NCBI GenBank assembly: GCA_021018995.1
Contig: CM037591.1
Location: forward strand, 68,289,901 to 68,353,900
Origin: Chloranthus sessilifolius
Taxonomy: Eukaryota > Streptophyta > Magnoliopsida > Chloranthales > Chloranthaceae
Reading direction: 5' to 3'
Length of the DNA: 64,000 nucleotides
Part shown: piece by piece, positions 10,835 to 22,185 of the stretch
Position numbering within the stretch: position 1 is the first letter of the stretch
How the letters are laid out: every line of letters begins with the position of its first letter
Position numbers and translations under genes: made by a program
Notes under the pieces: model-generated
The model's database searches: none
Told to the model about the DNA's origin: nothing
What the model saw: the letters and a program-made list of their open reading frames with translations, nothing else

Positions 10835-12255
10835 ATGCTAGGGAGGAGATCTCTCAGCCCTACTTTAGAGCCTCTTAACCCTGAGTTAGAAAGGGGAAGG
10901 AGACTTGGAAGAGACAGGCACACCACAGGAGAGCCCCCAAGTGAGCCTGTGACAGTAAATATGGGTGAAGAACAACCTAGAACTCTCAAGGAGTTGAATG
11001 CTCTGGATGACTATTACTCCCCTTTTAGCATTCAATTCCCTGATGTTCAGGGGAATTATGAAATAAAAACTTCCATCATCCAGATGCTGCCCTCTTTCCA
11101 TGGGCTTAGCAAGGAGGACCCTTACAAGCATATTGACCTGTTCTTGGCCTTGTGCACCACTTTTAATATCACTGGTTTGGGACCTGAGGCTACTAGGCTC
11201 AAACTCTTTCCCTTCTCTCTGAAGGATAGGGCCAGTACCTGGTTGACCACTCTTCCCAACAATAGCATTGCTTCATGGAAAGAATTGCAGACCAAGTTCT
11301 TCCCTGAGACCAAAATTAGCTAGTTGAGGAAAGAGATTCTTGCTTTTGCTCAATCCCCAACTGAGGATTTTAACCAAGCCTGGGATAGGTTTAAAGAAAT
11401 GCTCAAACAATGCCCCCACCACAAGATCCCAGAGTGGCAGCTTGTACAAAGCTTCTACAATGGGATTGATGAGAAAAATAGAGATATGGTCGATGCCTCT
11501 TGTGGTGGATCCTACATGCATAAGACTACTGAGGAGGCATGGGAATTGTTTGAGGTGATTAGTGAGAATGCTTTTCGAAAGCCATCCCTGGCAAGAACTA
11601 GTCAGGAATCTGAGTCAAAGGTGGGGCCTGCTACTGGATCAGGAGGAAAAGTTTATGAGGTGTCTGGGAACAATGACCTGCAGCTGCAGATGGCAAACCT
11701 CTCTATGAAGTTTGACAAATTACTGACTGTGATGCAACCCAGAAGGGCTGCTCATGTGGTGGAGGCATGTCTGATATGTCAGTCCCCACAGCACACAGTG
11801 GAGGAATGTCCATCTACAGGACAATTTCCTGAATTGGTTTTGGAACATGCTGCTACTGCTCAATCTTATGGCCAGCAACAATCTGGGGGCTACAACAGAC
11901 AGCAACCCCACAACAGTAGTTCAATCAATGGAATGCCCCTAGGTCTAACTTCCAGCACCATCAGTAGCCCCATCAGCAACAAAATCAATTGGTCGTACCC
12001 CCATCTCAACCCAGAAATACTTCTTTCGAGGACTAGGTCTTGACCTCACTGTAAAACCTGGGTTCCTTGGCTCAGACTGTGAATTCTCATGGGAAGAGCA
12101 TCAAGAAGATGGAAGAGTAGATTGGCCAACTAGCGAATACCTTAGTCAAAGGAGAAGAGGGAAGGTTGCCCAGTCAACCAGTGGTTAATCCCAAGGGCCA
12201 ATTTTTGATTGGTGAAGGATCCTCAAACCCTGAAGGGGATCTTTCATTGAATTGA
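10835..12255 (+). pseudogene. gag: Athila-type gag, broken; internal region 2
   Basis: This is a better preserved copy of the same gag. MLGRRSLSPTLEP starts at 10835, and the frame stays open through the capsid core to a TAG at 11321 where the other copy has Gln. It reopens through the zinc knuckle CLICQSPQHTVEEC. Against region 1 it lacks 12 bp of a short direct repeat near 11298 and roughly 130 bp after the YNRQ segment near 11900, which shifts the frame until TGA at 12041. The true frame resumes as GRLPSQPVVNPKGQ and GEGSSNP, then the integrase tail GDLSLN and a stop at 12253-12255. Confidence 0.9.
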
Positions 12256-13066
12256 TGTTAAGAACTATGCACTTTATATGATATGTACTTTACAGTTTAG
12301 AGGAATTTGTAATGATCTTGTTGGGGTCTGAGTTTAGTGCTTTGTGCCTACTTTTATTTCTGTTCCCTTTGTTTGATAATTTCAAGTGATTGAATGATGA
12401 TGGTATTGTTTGAATGTTTTCATGATGTTTGAATTTAATGCTTTGAGAGTATGAGAATTTTTGAATGTTTTATAATGCTTATGGGTGTCCCTGGAAGAGA
12501 GCCTGTGAGAGAATCCACCCACAAATAAAGGTTAAAAGGCTGACTAGTGGGTGTGTGAATTCTGACTCTGTTAAGCCATCGCGAGGTTCTAAAAATTTGG
12601 TTTGGTCTCCTCTCGCGCAGTTCATAAAGAATTACTTTGCTTTGCTGTCGTGAGTTTCAGATATAGTTGTGTGGGCTTCCTCACGCTGTAAATGAACATC
12701 CAATCTCGCGACCCATTCATGCCTATCCAGCGAGCAGATATTTTTAAAGCGCGCCAAGTGTCACGATATTTAAAATCCCACCCCACGCTGCTTTTCTTTA
12801 CTGCTTTCTCTTTCCTCTCCTACCAGCAAAACCCTAGCTCCCACTCCTCTCAATCTCTCTCCTACAGCATCCTGTCTACAGTTCATCACTCACTTTGAAA
12901 TTCTAGATTTTTATTCTTAAAGCTTCCATCAATAGTTGCCCCCTGTTAGGAGCTCCTGCGGTCTACCGTGCATCAAATTGAACAGAACCCTAACTTTTAG
13001 GGTAAGACTCAGCTCTTGATTTTTTCTTTCAAAATTTCAACTGCACACTCACCAAGGAGAATCTTA
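12256..13066 (+). other. Leader upstream of the env-position ORF
   Basis: There is no gene here. The first part equals 7746-7981. The rest contains scattered CTCGCGCAG-like words, a TATA-like ATATTTAAAA at 12766-12775, an AAACCCTAG telobox at 12828-12836, a pyrimidine-rich run and, near 12990, TTTTAGGGTAAG. The same features in the same order are recognisable upstream of the Ath-R ORF (27001-27640, other strand), although the sequences have diverged. Confidence 0.6.
12766..12850 (+). promoter_or_regulatory. Possible internal promoter for the env-position ORF
   Basis: ATATTTAAAA is followed some 50 bp later by a telobox and a CT-rich stretch, as in many plant 5' leaders. Both elements are kept in the Ath-R copy. 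The published view for Athila-type env ORFs is expression by splicing. A GTAAG donor-like site lies further downstream, so this may be a spliced leader and not a promoter. Confidence 0.3.
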
Positions 13067-16000
13067 ATGGCTCCTAAAAGTGCACCTGTGAAGAGAGCCA
13101 GGGACCAGGCCACCGTGGAGCCTACCCTTAAGAAAGCCAAGTCCTCTACGGCACAACAAAAAGGGAAGAAGGTGGTTCCTGAGGTGGCTGAACAAACACC
13201 TGATTACTCTACACCCTCTGAGCTCCTCATTTTCATTCCCTTAGAGCTTGAAGCCATTTTTTATATTTCTTTCTTTGAAACTGAGCCGTTGTCAGCACCT
13301 GCCATTGAGTTCTTGTGCAAGGCTGGTTTGATCCCCTTGATGAAAATGATTCCTGTACTAGCCTACCCTAGGTTAGTGCAACTCTTTTACCGGCACCTTA
13401 GGGTCAGACCAGACACACATAGGCAGCCAGGCGTCCTTGTGTTAGTTGACAATTTTGAGATGCTACTCAACCCAGCGTTGATTGCTGAAGTCATGAGCAT
13501 CCCTACCATTTTTTATCCCAACTGTGGTTATGGTTCCCTTGTGAGTGCCTCCATTGATACCATTGCACAGGCCATTACCAGAGGTTTGAAGGCCACAGGG
13601 GACTCCATCAGAAGAAGAGATTTGGATTCTAAATTGATGTTCATTAATCAAGTCCTGAGGAAGAATATATATTGCTCCGGCCATCAGCAAGAGAGGAGGA
13701 CACCAATTGCTAATGCTCTCTATTCCTTCTCTCTGGACCATGGATTTAATGCTGCATGGTTGATCTTTGAGGCCATGAAGGATATGATGGTGAAGCTCGA
13801 GCTGCAAAAGAAGATCCACACTCTCCCCTATGGAAGACTCATCACCAAATTACTTCTGAGGGGAGGATACAAGATACCAGTGGGGGAGTTATCTACTGAC
13901 CTCACTCCCACCACTTTTGTCAAAAGACAATGGGGGATTAGCAGAAGTCTCATGGATCCACAGAAGAAGAAGAAGAAGGCTGAAGCTCAGGTTGTTTCTG
14001 AGCAAGGAGAGGGAACTGTTGTGGCAAAGGCCACCCCTGCCCCCACAAAGAAGGCTAAAGCCCCTGCTGCAACGAAGGTGGTGCAAGCTTCTGTCTCCTC
14101 TGCTTCTGCAGCAATACCTCCATTCACCACACTTGCTTCTCCATCAGTTTCTCTGCATATTCCATCTCTCCCTTTCCCTCTCTTATCTCCCTTTTCCATT
14201 CCACCTCCCACAGTGATTCATTCCTGGGTGGAAAGTGCTGAACCCCATGACAGCACTGCCCCTTCACCAACCTTACCTCAATACACAGCCCCAGTATCTC
14301 CAACATCATCTGACCTAAACCCTCATAGCCCTCCCTTGATATCCTACATTAAAAAGAAGACCTCTCACACAAACCAAGCCAGACCCTTACCTCAACCAAC
14401 CACCCCTATCACTCCCACGGACACACCACATATTGACCAACCCTTAGTCCAACCCCTCCCAAATACATCTCCACTCCAAGATCTTGACTTTAACCTAGCC
14501 ACCACTTCAGGGTATCAAGCCTTCATCACTACCTTGCTTGACACTCTGCCAACCCATGATATCCCCCTCCCAGATTTCCCACTGCCTTCCCCACATCACT
14601 CACCAGACCTTTCATCTTCTCACCCTTCTACTTTCCATCATGCCCCTACTTCCCCTTTCCAACCTGTTCCCTCCTACCCACATACTCCACCCCAACCAAC
14701 CTCAGATTCCCTTACCCATATCCTTTTCCTCATACATGACATCCAGACCCAACTCTCCAACACAACACACATACCCAAGACCAAATGCAACCGACATCAC
14801 CAACATCAAATTCACCCTTGAGACATTGACAAACCCACCCATCTCTACACAACCTCCTACCACCCCTCATCGGCCCCTTCCACCTCTGACTCCACAGTGC
14901 AACCTGACCTCACCCCCATTGACTTACCTACACCCTTCACCCTCCAAGACACCATACCCCACCACTCCTTCCCCACTCTACCTATCCTTCCCCCACTCAT
15001 ATTACCTCCACCACAATTTACTAACACTTCTACCCAAACAGACCCCATTCCTTTCCCATCCACCATTCTCATTCAACCCCACATACTTGTAACCCCACCA
15101 CTTCCATTTCGACCCTTCACCATTCCATTTTTCCCTTACCCAGAACCATCCACAACCACAGACCATCCTTCATTTACTTTTCCACCCATGCCTTCCATTC
15201 CACCCCTTATCCTACCCCCTCCTCAATTCACTAACCATTCAACACAGACTGCCCCAGCCACTTCCACTCCTCCTCTCGACTTCATCACTACAGCCCCCAC
15301 TTTCCCCCCCCAGGATCAATCACGTTCTACTTCTTCCACTCCATTTCTACCAATCTTACCCAGACACTCTTATTACACCCTCCTCCATGCCATGAGGGAC
15401 AATGCCTATATCAAGAGGGATGTTCTCAATGGCATGGCCCAACTTCGACAAGCCATCGAGTACCCCTTGCTGCAGAAGCTGAGTGACTTGAAGCTTGCTC
15501 ACAGCGAGAAGCTGCGCGATATTTCCAAGGGGTGGGAGGTAATTTTGGAGACACTCAATGCGAACAAGGTTGCGGCAACTTACTACAGAATGACTACAGA
15601 AATGGAAAAAGGTAATGCAGAAAGGGCAAAAAAGCAAGCCATGTTGTTAGAAAGGAAACAGAACAATGCTCAGGAGATCAACAAACTCAGTAAGGAGCTT
15701 TCAGATACCAATCTCCTGTGGGCTACCAAGAAAATTGAGATTTTGGAACAGAGGGTTGCCTTCCTACTATCCCAACCAATTAAGGCCACCCCTCTCGCCA
15801 CAGCACCCCCTAAGGCCCCATCTTCTTCCACCCAACCAGGCCCATCTTCTTCCAATCCCCCTGCCCCTACACCTACACAACCTGTACCCCCACCTCCTAC
15901 AGCCCCAACTCCGGTACCTCCTCCTGCTCCTACTCAAGCTCCCGCTCCTGCTAAAATTCCTACTCTAGCTCCTGCTCCTGTCTCTGTGCCTCCCCCTGTT

Positions 16001-16876
16001 CCCTCTCCTGCCCTCAAATGAAAACGGACTCCTTCCAAGAAACCTCCCACCTCTAAAAGAGCCACTGCAGCCCAAAAAGGAAAAAGGCTAGCCCCTCCAT
16101 CCCCACCTCCAAAGGTCACCAGAGCTTCTACTCAGGATGATCCCCATGGTCGCCTACTTTTCAAAGAGGAACGCAGACAGGCCGCTGCTACCCTTGGATT
16201 GGATCCCACTGCGCTTTTTCCTTCTGACTCAGACTCTGATTCTGCACCACCTATGGATCCGGTGCTCGAGAATCACACTCTGCCTTCATCAAGCCTTGCT
16301 GAACAAACTTATCCTCAGTGAAGGAAGGTTACTGCCAAGAGGACTACTCACCCAACTTCCTCTGTGAAAATTGGAAAAGAAAAATCTGCCCAGTCTGAGG
16401 AGGCACCACCAATGAGCCAGCTAGTGAAGGGGAAGAGCCCTGCTATTCCTACAGCAAAGGAACAAGACATGTCTTCTGTGGCTCCCCCTAAGTTTGGTAA
16501 AGGGAAAAGTCCTCTCCTGCCTCAGGTGCAAGAAAAAGATAAATCCCCTGTTGTCCCTCTTGAGCCAGCACAAGCCCAATCCCCTCTTATCCCCCCTCCG
16601 ACTCAGCAAGGGCAAGCCTCCAAAGGGACGAGCTCAAAAGGTAAAAGCCCCAAAGGAAAATCTCCCACCAAACCCCTCGAGCCACCCACCGACAAAGCTT
16701 TCGCGATCCCTCCTGAGCCAAAGACCAGAAAAATGAGGGTCCGGACACCAACCATACCCAAAACGGCGGCCCAACGGAAGGAAGAGAGGGAACGAAAAAA
16801 AATAAGGAAGAGGCTTACCTTCAAGAACATGCCAAGAAGATGGGTTGGGACAAGATTTAATCCAGACTCTGATTAG
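13067..16876 (+). pseudogene. Env-position ORF of Athila type (plant transposon protein domain)
   Basis: The ORF starts at 13067 (MAPKSAPVKRARDQ, a basic leader) and stays in one reading frame for about 1,270 codons. Breaks are a compensated frameshift around 14775-14890 that exposes TGA at 14819, and TGA codons at 16019 and 16318. Domains: a folded N-terminal part of about 290 residues with conserved GLKATGDSIRRRDL, NIYCSGHQQERRTPI and LPYGRLITKLLLRGGYKIP; a long Pro/Thr/Ser-rich linker; an alpha-helical, probably coiled-coil segment (15390-15780); Ala/Pro repeats; and a Lys-rich tail ending NPDSD. I believe the N-terminal part is Pfam PF20167 (not checked). I see no clear signal peptide or membrane anchor, so envelope function is only positional. 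Its biochemical role is unknown. Confidence 0.8.
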
Positions 16877-18720
16877 ATTGTACCTAGGATTTTTTCTATT
16901 TCTGCAATCTTTTGATTTTGTTTGTACATTTCTTATTTTTAATAGATTTTCTCCTTTTGTCATTTCTATTTTGCTTTGTTTGTTGTGTGTTTTGCTCCAT
17001 GTTCTTTCCCTTCCTGTTTGCAAATAATGAACCTGCTGCACACACCTTTGACTCAGTGAGGACACTGCTCCTCATAGGTTTGGGGGTGTGGCAGGCAGAG
17101 CCTGCCCATGGAATAGTTAACCTAAGTGTAGCAGAGTCATCTGAGTAGTATGGAAATGGATCTATGCTCACTTAAGAATCATGATAAATAAGAAATTTAA
17201 AATTTTTGCAAACTTTAGACATTATAAACTTTTAATATTTCACATTTCCATAATGATATCACCAAGGAAACTCACTTGTATCAGCACTTAGTGAATCATT
17301 AGAGAGAGAAAAAGGTGAGGACATACTTAAAAGTTCAAAGGAAGACCAAAACCAGTGAGAATTGGGCCTATAATTTTTTTTTTCTTCTCTCCATCCTTTG
17401 AGGAGTGACTAAGGCAATTTCTTCTAGTTCTAAGGACTGGCTGAGTCACTGGGCTCACTAGAAGTTAGGAAACTCCAAGTTGAAACAACTGACAGCACTC
17501 ATGAAACTTAGGAAAGGATCAAGGCCTTCTCTTGGACAGTTTGAGCCTAATAAGACCGACCCTAAAGCAACTGCCCTTGTCCATACCCCCTTTGAGCTTT
17601 AAATCCTAAATTTCTTCAATATGCACCCAAGTACTTGTACCTGAACCTATGAACCTGATTCAGCCTACCCTCACTCTGAGAATTTAGAAGGTAAAGGAGA
17701 AAGAGCTGAAGATGGAATAGCTATGGTCAACATTAAGTGAATGGAGAAGAAATAACTCAAATCTTGCAGTATGGTAACTGAGAACATGGTGGCATTTCAG
17801 AAAAGCAAAAACGAAAATAAAAAGAAGAAAATTCCATAAAAAAGAAATAAAAACAATAATGAGGAGGAGCAATAGAGGAGTCAAAGAAGAACTTTCTTTT
17901 GGAAAATCGAAATCAAGAAGAGAAACTGATCACTTCAAACCTGAAAATCTCAAAGAAGAAGAAAGGAGCTGAATTCAAGAAGGTGAAGTCATGAACCACC
18001 TCCTTCACTTACTGATTTCTCAATTTTGAACCCCTTTTCAATCTTCCATTCTTTTAACCCCACTCCATAAGCCACATTCCAGCCCAGTTAAAAGCCCTTG
18101 TGATCCAAAGTTGAGTGAGCTGTCATGTGGAGATAAAGAGTTATCCAATCTATGGTGAGGATGTGTTAATGATGTCAGCACCTAGGAGCTATGCCTATGC
18201 TCATGCTTACAGACCCATTTGGGGGATGTAACTGCTCTTGAGCCTGAGAGAAAATGAACCCCTCAACAAGACCCTTATGAGAGTATGCCCTGGAAAGTTT
18301 TTGGGTCTGAACTTGAATGCATTATACATGACCTATAACCTAATTTTTAATCTGATGATGAGCTCAGTGCTGGCACACACTTGTACAATTTTCTGTGGTT
18401 GTACACTGATTGGAAATGCTGTGCATTCATGAGAAGTTTATGCTGTTTAAATTACTGTGCAACCAATGGATTAAATTTCTTTTATGTTTACTGATTCAAG
18501 AGTAAACTAAGTCTGCTCCTTGACTGCTCACTTGATGATATTGCATGCTTGGTTAACTGTTTCATTGAGAAGTTTGTGGGTGTCTTCAGTGAAAACCCTC
18601 AGGAGACTTCACTCCTGCACTAGGGATCACCTAGGGGTTTAAAAGGCTTGGTACATATGCTAAATGTATCCGTGCTCCCTACGAAAGTGGCATTTAATTT
18701 TTGTAGTAGATTTAATGTAG
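16877..18720 (+). other. 3' non-coding region of internal region 2
   Basis: No convincing ORF is present. The stretch contains a conserved purine-rich block at 17056-17091. From about 18580 it is strongly similar to sequence upstream of the polypurine tracts of Ath-R and E3 (shared words ACTAGGGATCACCTAGG and AAGTGGCATTTAA). Confidence 0.65.
17056..17091 (+). promoter_or_regulatory. Conserved internal polypurine-like block
   Basis: AGTGAGGACACTGCTCCTC is followed by ATAGGTTTGGGGGTGTGG. The same two-part block occurs in Ath-R (23729-23764) and E3 (44361-44400), each about 1.6-1.8 kb before the functional polypurine tract. Its purine core is nearly identical to the real tract at 18744-18757. 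Use as a second plus-strand primer is an inference. Confidence 0.5.
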
Positions 18721-18757
18721 CTTTGCTAAGGGACTAGCAAAGATTAGGTTTGGGGTG
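18721..18757 (+). promoter_or_regulatory. Polypurine tract with adjoining hairpin
   Basis: CTTTGCTA and TAGCAAAG form perfect 8-bp arms around AGGGAC (18721-18742). ATTAGGTTTGGGGTG follows directly and touches the LTR3 start at 18758. The tract primes plus-strand DNA. The hairpin is conserved in Ath-R and E3. Confidence 0.75.
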
Positions 18758-21209
18758 TGTTAAGACCTGAAAAGTACCTCTTTTCACCCCTTAACTTAGC
18801 CTTTGATTAGACCCTTAGCCATCTAATAAGTTCTTATTAAGTGTTTTATGTAGGTAATAATCAGCAGTGAAACAAGGCCAGGAATCCTGCTAAGGAGCCT
18901 GTTTTGGCACCAGAAGTCCCTCAGAAGGATGGATTCTGAATCCAGACCTGGAATGAGCCTCGCACAGTCCAACTGAGCTTCCCAAGACTTTACAACAACT
19001 ACCCGCGTAGCTCTTGCGAAGCTCAAGAGTAGAACACATCACGCAGTCTCGTGTAGTTCAAAGCAGACCTATCTCAACCTCGAGCAGTTCGCTCAGAATG
19101 GTTGAGGAGAGAGAGCTTCAGGAAACTCCTCGCGCAGTGGCCGCGGAAGAGAACTCCTCACGCAGTTCTCACGCCATTCAAGAAGAAAGCATCCTCGCAT
19201 AGACGGAGCCATCCTCACGAAGATCAATCAAGACATGAAACCTCGCGCAGTTCAGAACTCATAAAAGCCTCACAAGGAAACTTGCGAAGTCCATTGAAGA
19301 GAAGTGCTTGCAAAGTTCTCGCGCTATTCAAATCCGTCCTCGCGAAGATCAACCCAGCGATCGCACAGCTACCTTGTGACTGCTTGAACTCCAATCCTAC
19401 GACATCTGAGGCTTTGATGTCTACTCAACCTCGCGACTGCCTGAAGAGCAAACCAAGGCAACCTCGCGACGGTTGAAGCTTCAATAGAAAATCATCCTCG
19501 TGAAGAGTAAGAGCTACCACACGACAAGTCTGGGAAACAATGGCTACCTAGTGAAGCTCTAAACTTCAACTTCCATCTCTTCAGCAGAGGACCTTCTGGG
19601 AATATCCAGCGATTAGGGCACGCACTCCCATGCTCAAATCTCTGTGCACATGCCCCAAGGCATCCAAGGATCACTATTCGGCCATGTGGCATCGTTAAAA
19701 TTAGGGTTTCCTAACCCTAATGCGCCGCCACACCACTCTATATAAACCAATACTTAGCTTAGGTTTAGACATCCTGGAATAGCTGGGAACACATCTCATT
19801 TCTTGGAGACTTGATCGGAGATCGTTTTTCTTTTCTTTTTGTAGCTGTAAGTAGTTTTCTTTTTTTCTTTTTCCTTCTCTCCATAGTTCAACATTTGCTG
19901 GCTATGTCTTTATATGCATTTTGAACTAGTTTAATGGAAGTTCTGTAATAGGATTTTTTACATTATGGGATTTGTGTTTGAATGTGAGATGCTCTGTGCA
20001 AGGCTGCTGCCTTGTGATCCGCCATTGCTTTGGCTGTGATTCAAAGCAATGGAGGACTGATTCTAAGTGACCTGTGTGTCTGGGCTATCACGGTCCTATA
20101 CAGCCTTAACCCCACCATAGGACCCACTAGATCTGAAATCCCCATGGGAGCTTGAGCTGGTAGCCTTCTGACCATGGTGGTGGCAGCGATATTCTTATTT
20201 TGTCTTGGGCTCCATGAGGACGATAGCCTCTGGGATAGTCTATGACCATTCAAGTGGACAGGTTATAGCCTTAGGGTGATTCTAATCCACCGATCCAAGA
20301 TGGATCTTTCTTCTTTACACCTAAGCTTCTAAAAGCCTGGTGGGAGATTGTATAGAGGCAGACTCCCCTATATTTGTATAGATTCGCTATCAGATGTTAG
20401 ATCTGATCTGGTTATAGAGATTGTAGGCTTGTGACTGGACCATTGTAGCCTCACTCAAGCAATGGACAGCTAGATCGAAGGTTGTACTCAATCTCTTGTT
20501 GGTTCTATGTGTCTGGGCTATCATAGTCCTATACAGCCTTAGCCCCACACATAGAGCTTTAGAGGTTGAGGTTCCCTATGGATTCTTGAGTTGGTAGCCT
20601 GGATGAAATAGTGCCTACACTGATTAACTTATTTTGACCCATCCCTGGATTGTGGTTCCCCTATGGGATAGTCTGTGACCATTTGAGTGGACACGTTATA
20701 ACCTTAAGGGATTGAATCATGGCAGAGAGATGGGTTGGATCCTTTCTCCTCAGTGGTGATAACGTAGCCATTGGATAGGATTTCTATAACATCATATCTG
20801 AATTTGAGTTATGAAGCTCCTCTGATCTAGGCTCAATAACATACTTCTCACCCTTTTATATTTATTTTCCACACTCCATCCATCCTCTCAACCCTTTATG
20901 TAGTTTAGACATTATGTTACCTTAGAATACCTAGAATAAGTGACCTTAAACTCCCCTCCTTTTAGATCGCCAGATCCAGAGTCGATCCGAGGGACTACTA
21001 GAGATGGCTCCCTTGGAGCTGTAGATCACCTTTCCTTGTGGGACAAACTCTTACTTATCAAAACTTGCCACAATGGACCTTGTATCTTGCGGGTCTAGGA
21101 TTTCTTAGTTGTGCTGATTCCATCTCCTGTTTTACTCTTTCTTTGATTTTTAAATTACTTTTACCACCAACCAATAAAGCAAGCACACACTCAGAATTCC
21201 CAACCAACA
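18758..21209 (+). repeat. LTR3 of the plus-strand complex (3' end)
   Basis: It runs from TGTTAAGACCTG to AACCAACA and is preceded by the only polypurine tract of the complex. It carries the telobox/TATA core at 19700-19746 and the same U3 repeats. The right flank is TTAGG, then Ath-R LTR sequence. Confidence 0.9.
19700..19746 (+). promoter_or_regulatory. Core promoter of LTR3
   Basis: A perfect telobox inverted repeat (19700-19721) is followed by TATATAAA at 19739-19746. Confidence 0.55.
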
Positions 21210-22147
21210 TTAGGAAAACCCTAATTTTAATGATGCAAATGTGGCCCGTTTCTGTTCCTTAGATGCCTCGGGGCACATGCACGAAGATTGGAGCATTAGA
21301 GTGCGTGCCCTAGTTGCTGGAAGTTCCCAGACTCCCCTGCAGAAGTGGGGGGGGGAGGAAGTTAAGATCTCGAGCCTCGCTAGGTAGCAAGGATTTCCAG
21401 GTCTTGTCGTGTGATAGAGTTATCGTCGCGGGATTGAATTGACTTGAAGCTCTTGCAGTCCCGAGATAGATAGTTTGGTCATCATGGGATTGCGCTTTCC
21501 ATTTGAATGATGCAGGAATTGCGCGTGCAATTCATTCTATAGTGAATCTCGCAGGGATCCCCGCGAAGAAGCAATGTGCATAGGTCTCTGGATTGCGCAA
21601 GCAGTTCCTTGGAGATCTGCATCCTGCGACCACTACACGATAGCTGCACACAGGAATGCCTGAAGATCTCTCCTCAGCGAATCTCCCGAAGATTAAATGC
21701 TCCTCTCTTGAGTTGCGCGAGACTGCGTGAGTGCTTACAACTAAGCCTCGTGAGAACTGCGTGCAGTCTGCTTTTTGAGCCCTTCTGTCATTAATCTGCA
21801 TGAGAATAGCACGAGTACTTGGTGTGTTGCCTTGAGAGACTCGCAGCAACTGCGCGAAGCATTCTTTCTGAATCAATTGAACCCTGCGACATCTGCATGA
21901 GGCTCACTTCTTGACTTGTTGCTGCTATGCTTTGCCTATGCTGCAGCCAAGTTCTCTGTCTGGGTCCAACTTCCTTTCTTCTGAGGAACTTCTGGGGCAA
22001 AATTAGGCTTCTTAGCAGGGTTAGGGCCTTATCTGCAGCTGCTGCTTATTACCTACAAAATGGGCTTAACACACATTTATGAAATGACTAAGGGTCTAAC
22101 AAAGATTATGTTAAGGGGTGAAAAGTTGTACTTTTCAGGTCTTAACA
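21210..22147 (-). repeat. Ath-R 3' LTR, proximal part (U3)
   Basis: This is collinear with 35748-36581 of the 5' LTR, including the poly-G run near 21348 (35885 in the other copy) and the GAAGAAGCAATGTGCATAGG block. On the element strand it starts TGTTAAGACC, right after the polypurine tract. At 21210 it is cut by the plus-strand complex and continues at 3367. The first five bases (TTAGG) are the right copy of the duplication. Confidence 0.9.
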
Positions 22148-22185
22148 CACCCCCAAACCTAATCTTTGCTAGTCCCTTAGCAAAG
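22148..22185 (-). promoter_or_regulatory. Ath-R polypurine tract with adjoining hairpin
   Basis: On the minus strand ATTAGGTTTGGGGGTG touches the LTR start, and CTTTGCTA/TAGCAAAG arms (22164-22185) lie directly upstream. Arms and loop are the same as in the plus-strand complex. Confidence 0.75.

Larger units (their letters stand above)
3368..21209 (+). mobile_element. Plus-strand complex: three LTRs, two pol-less internal regions
   Basis: The order is LTR1 (3368-5844), internal region 1 with gag only (5845-7981), LTR2 (7982-10470), internal region 2 with gag plus an env-position ORF (10471-18757), then LTR3 (18758-21209). Both internal regions start with the same Asp-type primer site and both lack protease, RT, RNase H and integrase. 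The family is close to Ath-R in gag, env-like ORF and LTR R/U5, but its U3 differs. An unequal recombination between two related elements, or between LTRs of one element, explains the shared middle LTR. One duplication pair flanks the whole block. Confidence 0.85.

Noticed and set aside
14538..15092. Overlapping Pro/Thr/Ser-rich frame within the env-position ORF
   Set aside because: Low-complexity CA/CT-rich DNA opens several frames. Only a short part (about 14775-14850) is the true frame after a one-base shift.
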